Under the pieces are notes generated by a model. It did no database searches. It saw only the letters and a list, made by a program, of their open reading frames with translations, and was not told the origin of the DNA. Below are positions 10,055 through 23,339 of a DNA stretch of 64,000 nucleotides, in pieces. Each line of letters starts with the position of its first letter. Positions within the stretch are counted from its first letter, which is position 1. This DNA is from Persicaria tinctoria (lineage: Eukaryota > Streptophyta > Magnoliopsida > Caryophyllales > Polygonaceae), in contig JBANSL010000002.1 in assembly GCA_037127255.1 (NCBI GenBank), positions 4,694,001-4,758,000 on the forward strand. The letters run 5' to 3'. A program made the translations under genes and the position numbers.

Positions 10055-12567
10055 AATAACTTGAGATCCGTTGGTCCAATCGGGCCGTTTGATGACTCCT
10101 GGGAAAGCTAACTTCGATAACTACGACTTTACTAGGGAGGTTTTCAGAGAATTCCTCCTCTAAAAAGACAAAAAAACCATTTTTCCCAAGCTTAAATTTG
10201 GGCAAATTTTCGGCTTTTTTCAAAGGGGTTAGTACACGAAAAAATATGAAAATCTCAAAAAATGAAAAATCCAAAATACTTTGCACTAGGCAAGGTGGGA
10301 TGCTGTTAAGGACATCCGTCCACAAAACTCCCGTCCGGGATGTCCAAATGGGCCCGGAATTAAGGTAATGTCCCTCTGAACAGCCGTTGCGGACACATGC
10401 TCGGTATTTTTTGAATAACTTGAGATCCGTTGGTCCAATCGGGCCGTTTGATGACTCCTGGGAAAGCTAACTTCGATAGCTACGACTTTACTAGGGAGGT
10501 TTTCAGAGAATTCCTCCTCTAAAAGAGCCAAAAAACAATTTTTCCAAGGCTTAAACTTGGGCAAATTTTCGGCTATTTTCAAAGGGGTTAGTACACGAAA
10601 AAATATGAAAATCTCAAAAAATGAAAAATCCAAAATACTTTGCACTAGGCAAGGTGGGATGCTGTTAAGGACATCCGTCCACAAAACTCCCGCCCGGAAT
10701 GTCCAAATGGGCCCGGAATAAAGGTAATGTCCCTCTGAACAGCCGTTGCGGACACATGCTCGGTATTTTTTGAATAACTTGAGATCCGTTGGTCCAATCG
10801 GGCCGTTTGATGACTCCTGGGAAAGCTAACTTCGATAACTACGACTTTACTAGGGAGGTTTTCAGAGAATTCCTCCTCTAAAAAGACAAAAAAACCATTT
10901 TTCCCAAGCTTAAATTTGGGCAAATTTTCGGCTTTTTTCAAAGGGGTTAGTACACGAAAAAATATGAAAATCTCAAAAAATGAAAAATCCAAAATACTTT
11001 GCACTAGGCAAGGTGGGATGCTGTTAAGGACATCCGTCCACAAAACTCCCGTCCGGGATGTCCAAATGGGCCCGGAATTAAGGTAATGTCCCTCTGAACA
11101 GCCGTTGCGGACACATGCTCGGTATTTTTTGAATAACTTGAGATCCGTTGGTCCAATCGGGCCGTTTGATGACTCCTGGGAAAGCTAACTTCGATAACTA
11201 CGACTTTACTAGGGAGGTTTTCAGAGAATTCCTCCTCTAAAAAGACAAAAAAACCATTTTTCCCAAGCTTAAATTTGGGCAAATTTTCGGCTTTTTTCAA
11301 AGGGGTTAGTACACGAAAAAATATGAAAATCTCAAAAAATGAAAAATCCAAAATACTTTGCACTAGGCAAGGTGGGATGCTGTTAAGGACATCCGTCCAC
11401 AAAACTCCCGCCCGGGATGTCCAAATGGGCCCGGAATTATGGTAATGTCCCTCTGAACACCCGTTGCGGACACATGCTCGGTATTTTTTGAATAACTTGA
11501 GATCCGTTGGTCCAATCGGGCCGTTTGATGACTCCTGGGAAAGCTAACTTCGATAACTACGACTTTACTAGGGAGGTTTTCAGAGAATTCCTCCTCTAAA
11601 AAGACAAAAAAACCATTTTTTCCAAGCTTAAATTTGGGCAAATTTTCGGCTTTTTTCAAAGGGGTTAGTACACGAAAAAATATGAAAATCTCAAAAAATG
11701 AAAAATCCAAAATACTTTGCACTAGGCAAGGTGGGATGCTGTTAAGGACATCCGTCCACAAAACTCCCGTCCGGGATGTCCAAATGGGCCCGGAATTAAG
11801 GTAATGTCCCTCTGAACAGCCGTTGCGGACACATGCTCGGTATTTTTTGAATAACTTGAGATCCGTTGGTCCAATCGGGCCGTTTGATGACTCCTGGGAA
11901 AGCTAACTTCGATAACTACGACTTTACTAGGGAGGTTTTCAGAGAATTCCTCCTCTAAAAAGACAAAAAAACCATTTTTCCCAAGCTTAAATTTGGGCAA
12001 ATTTTCGGCTTTTTTCAAAGGGGTTAGTACACGAAAAAATATGAAAATCTCAAAAAATGAAAAATCCAAAATACTTTGCACTAGGCAAGGTGGGATGCTG
12101 TTAAGGACATCCGTCCACAAAACTCCCGCCCGGGATGTCCAAATGGGCCCGGAATTAAGGTAATGTCCCTCTGAACAGCCGTTGCGGACACATGCTCGGT
12201 ATTTTTTGAATAACTTGAGATCCGTTGGTCCAATCGGGCCGTTTGATGACTCCTGGGAAAGCTAACTTCGATAGCTACGACTTTACTAGGGAGGTTTTCA
12301 GAGAATTCCTCCTCTAAAAGAGCCAAAAAACCATTTTTCCAAGGCTTAAACTTGGGCAAATTTTCGGCTATTTTCAAAGGGGTTAGTACACGAAAAAATA
12401 TGAAAATCTCAAAAAATGAAAAATCCAAAATACTTTGCACTAGGCAAGGTGGGATGCTGTTAAGGACATCCGTCCACAAAACTCCCGCCCGGAATGTCCA
12501 AATGGGCCCGGAATTAAGGTAATGTCCCTCTGAACAGCCGTTGCGGACACATGCTCGGTATTTTTTG
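10055..12567. repeat. 7-monomer HOR, copy 1 (M29-M35)
   Basis: A 2513-bp unit of the form B-A-B-B-B-B-A. Diagnostic bases are C to A in aaaaaacaattttt at 10537 and A to T in ggaattatgg at 11440, the latter in a monomer that also has gaacaccc. Its last monomer is A on the left but has ggaattaagg at the right end. The second copy repeats the first two markers. Confidence 0.92.
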
Positions 12568-15080
12568 AATAACTTGAGATCCGTTGGTCCAATCGGGCCG
12601 TTTGATGACTCCTGGGAAAGCTAACTTCGATAACTACGACTTTACTAGGGAGGTTTTCAGAGAATTCCTCCTCTAAAAAGACAAAAAAACCATTTTTCCC
12701 AAGCTTAAATTTGGGCAAATTTTCGGCTTTTTTCAAAGGGGTTAGTACACGAAAAAATATGAAAATCTCAAAAAATGAAAAATCCAAAATACTTTGCACT
12801 AGGCAAGGTGGGATGCTGTTAAGGACATCCGTCCACAAAACTCCCGTCCGGGATGTCCAAATGGGCCCGGAATTAAGGTAATGTCCCTCTGAACAGCCGT
12901 TGCGGACACATGCTCGGTATTTTTTGAATAACTTGAGATCCGTTGGTCCAATCGGGCCGTTTGATGACTCCTGGGAAAGCTAACTTCGATAGCTACGACT
13001 TTACTAGGGAGGTTTTCAGAGAATTCCTCCTCTAAAAGAGCCAAAAAACAATTTTTCCAAGGCTTAAACTTGGGCAAATTTTCGGCTATTTTCAAAGGGG
13101 TTAGTACACGAAAAAATATGAAAATCTCAAAAAATGAAAAATCCAAAATACTTTGCACTAGGCAAGGTGGGATGCTGTTAAGGACATCCGTCCACAAAAC
13201 TCCCGCCCGGAATGTCCAAATGGGCCCGGAATAAAGGTAATGTCCCTCTGAACAGCCGTTGCGGACACATGCTCGGTATTTTTTGAATAACTTGAGATCC
13301 GTTGGTCCAATCGGGCCGTTTGATGACTCCTGGGAAAGCTAACTTCGATAACTACGACTTTACTAGGGAGGTTTTCAGAGAATTCCTCCTCTAAAAAGAC
13401 AAAAAAACCATTTTTCCCAAGCTTAAATTTGGGCAAATTTTCGGCTTTTTTCAAAGGGGTTAGTACACGAAAAAATATGAAAATCTCAAAAAATGAAAAA
13501 TCCAAAATACTTTGCACTAGGCAAGGTGGGATGCTGTTAAGGACATCCGTCCACAAAACTCCCGTCCGGGATGTCCAAATGGGCCCGGAATTAAGGTAAT
13601 GTCCCTCTGAACAGCCGTTGCGGACACATGCTCGGTATTTTTTGAATAACTTGAGATCCGTTGGTCCAATCGGGCCGTTTGATGACTCCTGGGAAAGCTA
13701 ACTTCGATAACTACGACTTTACTAGGGAGGTTTTCAGAGAATTCCTCCTCTAAAAAGACAAAAAAACCATTTTTCCCAAGCTTAAATTTGGGCAAATTTT
13801 CGGCTTTTTTCAAAGGGGTTAGTACACGAAAAAATATGAAAATCTCAAAAAATGAAAAATCCAAAATACTTTGCACTAGGCAAGGTGGGATGCTGTTAAG
13901 GACATCCGTCCACAAAACTCCCGCCCGGGATGTCCAAATGGGCCCGGAATTATGGTAATGTCCCTCTGAACACCCGTTGCGGACACATGCTCGGTATTTT
14001 TTGAATAACTTGAGATCCGTTGGTCCAATCGGGCCGTTTGATGACTCCTGGGAAAGCTAACTTCGATAACTACGACTTTACTAGGGAGGTTTTCAGAGAA
14101 TTCCTCCTCTAAAAAGACAAAAAAACCATTTTTTCCAAGCTTAAATTTGGGCAAATTTTCGGCTTTTTTCAAAGGGGTTAGTACACGAAAAAATATGAAA
14201 ATCTCAAAAAATGAAAAATCCAAAATACTTTGCACTAGGCAAGGTGGGATGCTGTTAAGGACATCCGTCCACAAAACTCCCGTCCGGGATGTCCAAATGG
14301 GCCCGGAATTAAGGTAATGTCCCTCTGAACAGCCGTTGCGGACACATGCTCGGTATTTTTTGAATAACTTGAGATCCGTTGGTCCAATCGGGCCGTTTGA
14401 TGACTCCTGGGAAAGCTAACTTCGATAACTACGACTTTACTAGGGAGGTTTTCAGAGAATTCCTCCTCTAAAAAGACAAAAAAACCATTTTTCCCAAGCT
14501 TAAATTTGGGCAAATTTTCGGCTTTTTTCAAAGGGGTTAGTACACGAAAAAATATGAAAATCTCAAAAAATGAAAAATCCAAAATACTTTGCACTAGGCA
14601 AGGTGGGATGCTGTTAAGGACATCCGTCCACAAAACTCCCGCCCGGGATGTCCAAATGGGCCCGGAATTAAGGTAATGTCCCTCTGAACAGCCGTTGCGG
14701 ACACATGCTCGGTATTTTTTGAATAACTTGAGATCCGTTGGTCCAATCGGGCCGTTTGATGACTCCTGGGAAAGCTAACTTCGATAGCTACGACTTTACT
14801 AGGGAGGTTTTCAGAGAATTCCTCCTCTAAAAGAGCCAAAAAACCATTTTTCCAAGGCTTAAACTTGGGCAAATTTTCGGCTATTTTCAAAGGGGTTAGT
14901 ACACGAAAAAATATGAAAATCTCAAAAAATGAAAAATCCAAAATACTTTGCACTAGGCAAGGTGGGATGCTGTTAAGGACATCCGTCCACAAAACTCCCG
15001 CCCGGAATGTCCAAATGGGCCCGGAATAAAGGTAATGTCCCTCTGAACAGCCGTTGCGGACACATGCTCGGTATTTTTTG
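12568..15080. repeat. 7-monomer HOR, copy 2 (M36-M42)
   Basis: Second copy of the 2513-bp unit. The rare bases recur at 13050 and 13953, each exactly 2513 after copy 1, and A monomers start at 12927 and 14722. The final A monomer ends with ggaataaagg rather than ggaattaagg, which places one exchange junction near the right edge. Confidence 0.92.
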
Positions 15081-15439
15081 AATAACTTGAGATCCGTTGG
15101 TCCAATCGGGCCGTTTGATGACTCCTGGGAAAGCTAACTTCGATAACTACGACTTTACTAGGGAGGTTTTCAGAGAATTCCTCCTCTAAAAAGACAAAAA
15201 AACCATTTTTTCCAAGCTTAAATTTGGGCAAATTTTCGGCTTTTTTCAAAGGGGTTAGTACACGAAAAAATATGAAAATCTCAAAAAATGAAAAATCCAA
15301 AATACTTTGCACTAGGCAAGGTGGGATGCTGTTAAGGACATCCGTCCACAAAACTCCCGTCCGGGATGTCCAAATGGGCCCGGAATTAAGGTAATGTCCC
15401 TCTGAACAGCCGTTGCGGACACATGCTCGGTATTTTTTG
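15081..15439. repeat. Single B monomer with T6 variant (M43)
   Basis: A B monomer with ccattttttcc and cccgtccggg, lying between the 7-monomer HOR and the 4-monomer duplication. Its right end matches that of M47, so it probably marks one side of the exchange that made the next block. Confidence 0.8.
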
Positions 15440-16876
15440 AATAACTTGAGATCCGTTGGTCCAATCGGGCCGTTTGATGACTCCTGGGAAAGCTAACTTC
15501 GATAGCTACGACTTTAATAGGGAGGTTTTCAGAGAATTCCTCCTCTAAAAGAGCCAAAAAAACCATTTTTCCAAGGCTTAAACTTGGGCAAATTTTCGGC
15601 TATTTTCAAAGGGGTTAGTACACGAAAAAATATTAAAATCTCAAAAAATGAAAAATCCAAAATACTTTGCACTAGGCAAGGTGGGATGCTGTTAAGGACA
15701 TCCGTCCACAAAACTCCCGCCCGGAATGTCCAAATGGGCCCGGAATAAAGGTAATGTCCCTCTGAACAGCCGTTGCGGACACATGCTCGGTATTTTTTGA
15801 ATAACTTGAGATCCGTTGGTCCAATCGGGCCGTTTGATGACTCCTGGGAAAGCTAACTTCGATAACTACGACTTTACTAGGGAGGTTTTCAGAGAATTCC
15901 TCCTCTAAAAAGACAAAAAAACCATTTTTCCCAAGCTTAAATTTGGGCAAATTTTCGGCTTTTTTCAAAGGGGTTAGTACACGAAAAAATATGAAAATCT
16001 CAAAAAATGAAAAATCCAAAATACTTTGCACTAGGCAAGGTGGGATGCTGTTAAGGACATCCGTCCACAAAACTCCCGCCCGGGATGTCCAAATGGGCCC
16101 GGAATTAAGGTAATGTCCCTCTGAACAGCCGTTGCGGACACATGCTCGGTATTTTTTGAATAACTTGAGATCCGTTGGTCCAATCGGGCCGTTTGATGAC
16201 TCCTGGGAAAGCTAACTTCGATAACTACGACTTTACTAGGGAGGTTTTCAGAGAATTCCTCCTCTAAAAAGACAAAAAAACCATTTTTCCCAAGCTTAAA
16301 TTTGGGCAAATTTTCGGCTTTTTTCAAAGGGGTTAGTACACGAAAAAATATGAAAATCTCAAAAAATGAAAAATCCAAAATACTTTGCACTAGGCAAGGT
16401 GGGATGCTGTTAAGGACATCCGTCCACAAAACTCCCGTCCGGGATGTCCAAATGGGCCCGGAATTAAGGTAATGTCCCTCTGAACAGCCGTTGCGGACAC
16501 ATGCTCGGTATTTTTTGAATAACTTGAGATCCGTTGATCCAATCGGGCCGTTTGATGACTCCTGGGAAAGCTAACTTCGATAGCTACGACTTTACTAGGG
16601 AGGTTTTCAGAGAATTCCTCCTCTAAAAGAGCCAAAAAACCATTTTTCCAAGGCTTAAACTTGGGCAAATTTTCGGCTATTTTCAAAGGGGTTAGTACAC
16701 GAAAAAATATGAAAATCTCAAAAAATGAAAAATCCAAAATACTTTGCACTAGGCAAGGTGGGATGCTGTTAAGGACATCCGTCCACAAAACTCCCGTCCG
16801 GGATGTCCAAATGGGCCCGGAATTAAGGTAATGTCCCTCTGAACAGCCGTTGCGGACACATGCTCGGTATTTTTTG
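15440..16876. repeat. 4-monomer duplication, copy 1 (M44-M47)
   Basis: A 1437-bp unit of A-B-B-A. Its first monomer is 360 bp (extra A after gagcc) and has tttaataggg at 15517 and tattaaaatc at 15634. Its last monomer has gttgatcc at 16537. M47 (16518-16876) is a chimera: A on the left, but cccgtccggg and ggaattaagg (B) on the right. Confidence 0.92.
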
Positions 16877-18313
16877 AATAACTTGAGATCCGTTGGTCCA
16901 ATCGGGCCGTTTGATGACTCCTGGGAAAGCTAACTTCGATAGCTACGACTTTAATAGGGAGGTTTTCAGAGAATTCCTCCTCTAAAAGAGCCAAAAAAAC
17001 CATTTTTCCAAGGCTTAAACTTGGGCAAATTTTCGGCTATTTTCAAAGGGGTTAGTACACGAAAAAATATTAAAATCTCAAAAAATGAAAAATCCAAAAT
17101 ACTTTGCACTAGGCAAGGTGGGATGCTGTTAAGGACATCCGTCCACAAAACTCCCGCCCGGAATGTCCAAATGGGCCCGGAATAAAGGTAATGTCCCTCT
17201 GAACAGCCGTTGCGGACACATGCTCGGTATTTTTTGAATAACTTGAGATCCGTTGGTCCAATCGGGCCGTTTGATGACTCCTGGGAAAGCTAACTTCGAT
17301 AACTACGACTTTACTAGGGAGGTTTTCAGAGAATTCCTCCTCTAAAAAGACAAAAAAACCATTTTTCCCAAGCTTAAATTTGGGCAAATTTTCGGCTTTT
17401 TTCAAAGGGGTTAGTACACGAAAAAATATGAAAATCTCAAAAAATGAAAAATCCAAAATACTTTGCACTAGGCAAGGTGGGATGCTGTTAAGGACATCCG
17501 TCCACAAAACTCCCGCCCGGGATGTCCAAATGGGCCCGGAATTAAGGTAATGTCCCTCTGAACAGCCGTTGCGGACACATGCTCGGTATTTTTTGAATAA
17601 CTTGAGATCCGTTGGTCCAATCGGGCCGTTTGATGACTCCTGGGAAAGCTAACTTCGATAACTACGACTTTACTAGGGAGGTTTTCAGAGAATTCCTCCT
17701 CTAAAAAGACAAAAAAACCATTTTTCCCAAGCTTAAATTTGGGCAAATTTTCGGCTTTTTTCAAAGGGGTTAGTACACGAAAAAATATGAAAATCTCAAA
17801 AAATGAAAAATCCAAAATACTTTGCACTAGGCAAGGTGGGATGCTGTTAAGGACATCCGTCCACAAAACTCCCGTCCGGGATGTCCAAATGGGCCCGGAA
17901 TTAAGGTAATGTCCCTCTGAACAGCCGTTGCGGACACATGCTCGGTATTTTTTGAATAACTTGAGATCCGTTGATCCAATCGGGCCGTTTGATGACTCCT
18001 GGGAAAGCTAACTTCGATAGCTACGACTTTACTAGGGAGGTTTTCAGAGAATTCCTCCTCTAAAAGAGCCAAAAAACCATTTTTCCAAGGCTTAAACTTG
18101 GGCAAATTTTCGGCTATTTTCAAAGGGGTTAGTACACGAAAAAATATGAAAATCTCAAAAAATGAAAAATCCAAAATACTTTGCACTAGGCAAGGTGGGA
18201 TGCTGTTAAGGACATCCGTCCACAAAACTCCCGCCCGGAATGTCCAAATGGGCCCGGAATAAAGGTAATGTCCCTCTGAACAGCCGTTGCGGACACATGC
18301 TCGGTATTTTTTG
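16877..18313. repeat. 4-monomer duplication, copy 2 (M48-M51)
   Basis: All four rare markers recur 1437 bp downstream: the extra A, tttaataggg at 16954, tattaaaatc at 17071 and gttgatcc at 17974. Its last monomer (17955) ends as a normal A (cccggaatg, ggaataaagg), unlike M47, so M47 carries the duplication junction. Confidence 0.92.
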
Positions 18314-19031
18314 AATAACTTGAGATCCGTTGGTCCAATCGGGCCGTTTGATGACTCCTGGGAAAGCTAACTTCGATAACTACGACTTTACTAGGGAGGT
18401 TTTCAGAGAATTCCTCCTCTAAAAAGACAAAAAAACCATTTTTTCCAAGCTTAAATTTGGGCAAATTTTCGGCTTTTTTCAAAGGGGTTAGTACACGAAA
18501 AAATATGAAAATCTCAAAAAATGAAAAATCCAAAATACTTTGCACTAGGCAAGGTGGGATGCTGTTAAGGACATCCGTCCACAAAACTCCCGTCCGGGAT
18601 GTCCAAATGGGCCCGGAATTAAGGTAATGTCCCTCTGAACAGCCGTTGCGGACACATGCTCGGTATTTTTTGAATAACTTGAGATCCGTTGGTCCAATCG
18701 GGCCGTTTGATGACTCCTGGGAAAGCTAACTTCGATAACTACGACTTTACTAGGGAGGTTTTCAGAGAATTCCTCCTCTAAAAAGACAAAAAAACCATTT
18801 TTCCCAAGCTTAAATTTGGGCAAATTTTCGGCTTTTTTCAAAGGGGTTAGTACACGAAAAAATATGAAAATCTCAAAAAATGAAAAATCCAAAATACTTT
18901 GCACTAGGCAAGGTGGGATGCTGTTAAGGACATCCGTCCACAAAACTCCCGCCCGGGATGTCCAAATGGGCCCGGAATTAAGGTAATGTCCCTCTGAACA
19001 GCCGTTGCGGACACATGCTCGGTATTTTTTG
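18314..19031. repeat. B monomers M52-M53
   Basis: A T6 B monomer (ccattttttcc, cccgtccggg) followed by an ordinary B monomer (cccgcccggg). With the A monomer at 19032 they form a T6-B-A triplet that reappears at 23699-24775, suggesting a 3-monomer unit inside the middle domain. Confidence 0.8.
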
Positions 19032-20467
19032 AATAACTTGAGATCCGTTGGTCCAATCGGGCCGTTTGATGACTCCTGGGAAAGCTAACTTCGATAGCTA
19101 CGACTTTACTAGGGAGGTTTTCAGAGAATTCCTCCTCTAAAAGAGCCAAAAAACCATTTTTCCAAGGCTTAAACTTGGGCAAATTTTCGGCTATTTTCAA
19201 AGGGGTTAGTACACGAAAAAATATGAAAATCTCAAAAAATGAAAAATCCAAAATACTTTGCACTAGGCAAGGTGGGATGCTGTTAAGGACATCCGTCCAC
19301 AAAACTCCCGCCCGGAATGTCCAAATGGGCCCGGAATAAAGGTAATGTCCCTCTGAACAGCCGTTGCGGACACATGCTCGGTATTTTTTGAATAACTTGA
19401 GATCCGTTGGTCCAATCGGGCCGTTTGATGACTCCTGGGAAAGCTAACTTCGATAACTACGACTTTACTAGGGAGGTTTTCAGAGAATTCCTCCTCTAAA
19501 AAGACAAAAAAACCATTTTTTCCAAGCTTAAATTTGGGCAAATTTTCGGCTTTTTTCAAAGGGGTTAGTACACGAAAAAATATGAAAATCTCAAAAAATG
19601 AAAAATCCAAAATACTTTGCACTAGGCAAGGTGGGATGCTGTTAAGGACATCCGTCCACAAAACTCCCGTCCGGGATGTCCAAATGGGCCCGGAATTAAG
19701 GTAATGTCCCTCTGAACAGCCGTTGCGGACACATGCTCGGTATTTTTTGAATAACTTGAGATCCGTTGGTCCAATCGGGCCGTTTGATGACTCATGGGAA
19801 AGCTAACTTCGATAACTACGACTTTACTAGGGAGGTTTTCAGAGAATTCCTCCTCTAAAAAGACAAAAAAACCATTTTTCCCAAGCTTAAATTTGGGCAA
19901 ATTTTCGGCTTTTTTCAAAGGGGTTAGTACACGAAAAAATATGAAAATCTCAAAAAATGAAAAATCCAAAATACTTTGCACTAGGCAAGGTGGGATTCTG
20001 TTAAGGACATCCGTCCACAAAACTCCCGCCCGGAATGTCCAAATGGGCCCGGAATAAAGGTAATGTCCCTCTGAACAGCCGTTGCGGACACATGCTCGGT
20101 ATTTTTTGAATAACTTGAGATCCGTTGGTCCAATCGGGCCGTTTGATGACTCCTGGGAAAGCTAACTTCGATAACTACGACTTTACTAGGGAGGTTTTCA
20201 GAGAATTCCTCCTCTAAAAAGACAAAAAAACCATTTTTTCCAAGCTTAAATTTGGGCAAATTTTCGGCTTTTTTCAAAGGGGTTAGTACACGAAAAAATA
20301 TGAAAATCTCAAAAAATGAAAAATCCAAAATACTTTGCACTAGGCAAGGTGGGATGCTGTTAAGGACATCCGTCCACAAAACTCCCGCCCGGGATGTCCA
20401 AATGGGCCCGGAATAAAGGTAATGTCCCTCTGAACAGCCGTTGCGGACACATGCTCGGTATTTTTTG
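19032..20467. repeat. 4-monomer segment repeated 2872 bp away (M54-M57), copy 1
   Basis: The order is A, T6 B, a B monomer with catggg (C to A at 19794) and gggattctg (G to T at 19997), then T6 B. The catggg/gggattctg monomer has an A-type right end (cccggaatg, ggaataaagg), so it is a B/A chimera. The segment returns eight monomers downstream. Confidence 0.9.
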
Positions 20468-21903
20468 AATAACTTGAGATCCGTTGGTCCAATCGGGCCG
20501 TTTGATGACTCATGGGAAAGCTAACTTCGATAACTACGACTTTACTAGGGAGGTTTTCAGAGAATTCCTCCTCTAAAAAGACAAAAAAACCATTTTTTCC
20601 AAGCTTAAATTTGGGCAAATTTTCGGCTTTTTTCAAAGGGGTTAGTACACGAAAAAATATGAAAATCTCAAAAAATGAAAAATCCAAAATACTTTGCACT
20701 AGGCAAGGTGGGATGCTGTTAAGGACATCCGTCCACAAAACTCCCGTCCGGGATGTCCAAATGGGCCCGGAATTAAGGTAATGTCCCTCTGAACAGCCGT
20801 TGCGGACACATGCTCGGTATTTTTTGAATAACTTGAGATCCGTTGGTCCAATCGGGCCGTTTGATGACTCCTGGGAAAGCTAACTTCGATAACTACGACT
20901 TTACTAGGGAGGTTTTCAGAGAATTCCTCCTCTAAAAAGACAAAAAAACCATTTTTCCCAAGCTTAAATTTGGGCAAATTTTCGGCTTTTTTCAAAGGGG
21001 TTAGTACACGAAAAAATATGAAAATCTCAAAAAATGAAAAATCCAAAATACTTTGCACTAGGCAAGGTGGGATGCTGTTAAGGACATCCGTCCACAAAAC
21101 TCCCGCCCGGGATGTCCAAATGGGCCCGGAATAAAGGTAATGTCCCTCTGAACAGCCGTTGCGGACACATGCTCGGTATTTTTTGAATAACTTGAGATCC
21201 GTTGGTCCAATCGGGCCGTTTGATGACTCCTGGGAAAGCTAACTTCGATAGCTACGACTTTACTAGGGAGGTTTTCAGAGAATTCCTCCTCTAAAAAGAC
21301 AAAAAAACCATTTTTTCCAAGCTTAAATTTGGGCAAATTTTCGGCTATTTTCAAAGGGGTTAGTACACGAAAAAATATGAAAATCTCAAAAAATGAAAAA
21401 TCCAAAATACTTTGCACTAGGCAAGGTGGGATGCTGTTAAGGACATCCGTCCACAAAACTCCCGCCCGGAATGTCCAAATGGGCCCGGAATAAAGGTAAT
21501 GTCCCTCTGAACAGCCGTTGCGGACACATGCTCGGTATTTTTTGAATAACTTGAGATCCGTTGGTCCAATCGGGCCGTTTGATGACTCCTGGGAAAGCTA
21601 ACTTCGATAACTACGACTTTACTAGGGAGGTTTTCAGAGAATTCCTCCTCTAAAAAGACAAAAAAACCATTTTTCCCAAGCTTAAATTTGGGCAAATTTT
21701 CGGCTTTTTTCAAAGGGGTTAGTACACGAAAAAATATGAAAATCTCAAAAAATGAAAAATCCAAAATACTTTGCACTAGGCAAGGTGGGATGCTGTTAAG
21801 GACATCCGTCCACAAAACTCCCGCCCGGGATGTCCAAATGGGCCCGGAATTAAGGTAATGTCCCTCTGAACAGCCGTTGCGGACACATGCTCGGTATTTT
21901 TTG
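20468..21903. repeat. Mixed segment with chimeric monomers (M58-M61)
   Basis: M58 (20468) has catggg with the T6 form. M60 (21186-21544) alternates between types: A-like gatagctacg, then B-like aaaaagaca and ccattttttccaagctt, then A-like ctattttc, then an A-type right end. M57 and M59 carry the odd combination cccgggatg with ggaataaagg. The alternation over less than 100 bp fits short gene conversion better than a single crossover. Confidence 0.85.
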
Positions 21904-23339
21904 AATAACTTGAGATCCGTTGGTCCAATCGGGCCGTTTGATGACTCCTGGGAAAGCTAACTTCGATAGCTACGACTTTACTAGGGAGGTTTTCAGAGAA
22001 TTCCTCCTCTAAAAGAGCCAAAAAACCATTTTTCCAAGGCTTAAACTTGGGCAAATTTTCGGCTATTTTCAAAGGGGTTAGTACACGAAAAAATATGAAA
22101 ATCTCAAAAAATGAAAAATCCAAAATACTTTGCACTAGGCAAGGTGGGATGCTGTTAAGGACATCCGTCCACAAAACTCCCGCCCGGAATGTCCAAATGG
22201 GCCCGGAATAAAGGTAATGTCCCTCTGAACAGCCGTTGCGGACACATGCTCGGTATTTTTTGAATAACTTGAGATCCGTTGGTCCAATCGGGCCGTTTGA
22301 TGACTCCTGGGAAAGCTAACTTCGATAACTACGACTTTACTAGGGAGGTTTTCAGAGAATTCCTCCTCTAAAAAGACAAAAAAACCATTTTTTCCAAGCT
22401 TAAATTTGGGCAAATTTTCGGCTTTTTTCAAAGGGGTTAGTACACGAAAAAATATGAAAATCTCAAAAAATGAAAAATCCAAAATACTTTGCACTAGGCA
22501 AGGTGGGATGCTGTTAAGGACATCCGTCCACAAAACTCCCGTCCGGGATGTCCAAATGGGCCCGGAATTAAGGTAATGTCCCTCTGAACAGCCGTTGCGG
22601 ACACATGCTCGGTATTTTTTGAATAACTTGAGATCCGTTGGTCCAATCGGGCCGTTTGATGACTCATGGGAAAGCTAACTTCGATAACTACGACTTTACT
22701 AGGGAGGTTTTCAGAGAATTCCTCCTCTAAAAAGACAAAAAAACCATTTTTCCCAAGCTTAAATTTGGGCAAATTTTCGGCTTTTTTCAAAGGGGTTAGT
22801 ACACGAAAAAATATGAAAATCTCAAAAAATGAAAAATCCAAAATACTTTGCACTAGGCAAGGTGGGATTCTGTTAAGGACATCCGTCCACAAAACTCCCG
22901 CCCGGAATGTCCAAATGGGCCCGGAATAAAGGTAATGTCCCTCTGAACAGCCGTTGCGGACACATGCTCGGTATTTTTTGAATAACTTGAGATCCGTTGG
23001 TCCAATCGGGCCGTTTGATGACTCCTGGGAAAGCTAACTTCGATAACTACGACTTTACTAGGGAGGTTTTCAGAGAATTCCTCCTCTAAAAAGACAAAAA
23101 AACCATTTTTTCCAAGCTTAAATTTGGGCAAATTTTCGGCTTTTTTCAAAGGGGTTAGTACACGAAAAAATATGAAAATCTCAAAAAATGAAAAATCCAA
23201 AATACTTTGCACTAGGCAAGGTGGGATGCTGTTAAGGACATCCGTCCACAAAACTCCCGTCCGGGATGTCCAAATGGGCCCGGAATTAAGGTAATGTCCC
23301 TCTGAACAGCCGTTGCGGACACATGCTCGGTATTTTTTG
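21904..23339. repeat. 4-monomer segment repeated 2872 bp away (M62-M65), copy 2
   Basis: Copy of 19032-20467. The catggg marker is at 22666 and gggattctg at 22869, each exactly 2872 (8 x 359) after the first. The following monomer is A (23340), where copy 1 is followed by a catggg B monomer, so the similarity ends here. Confidence 0.9.
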
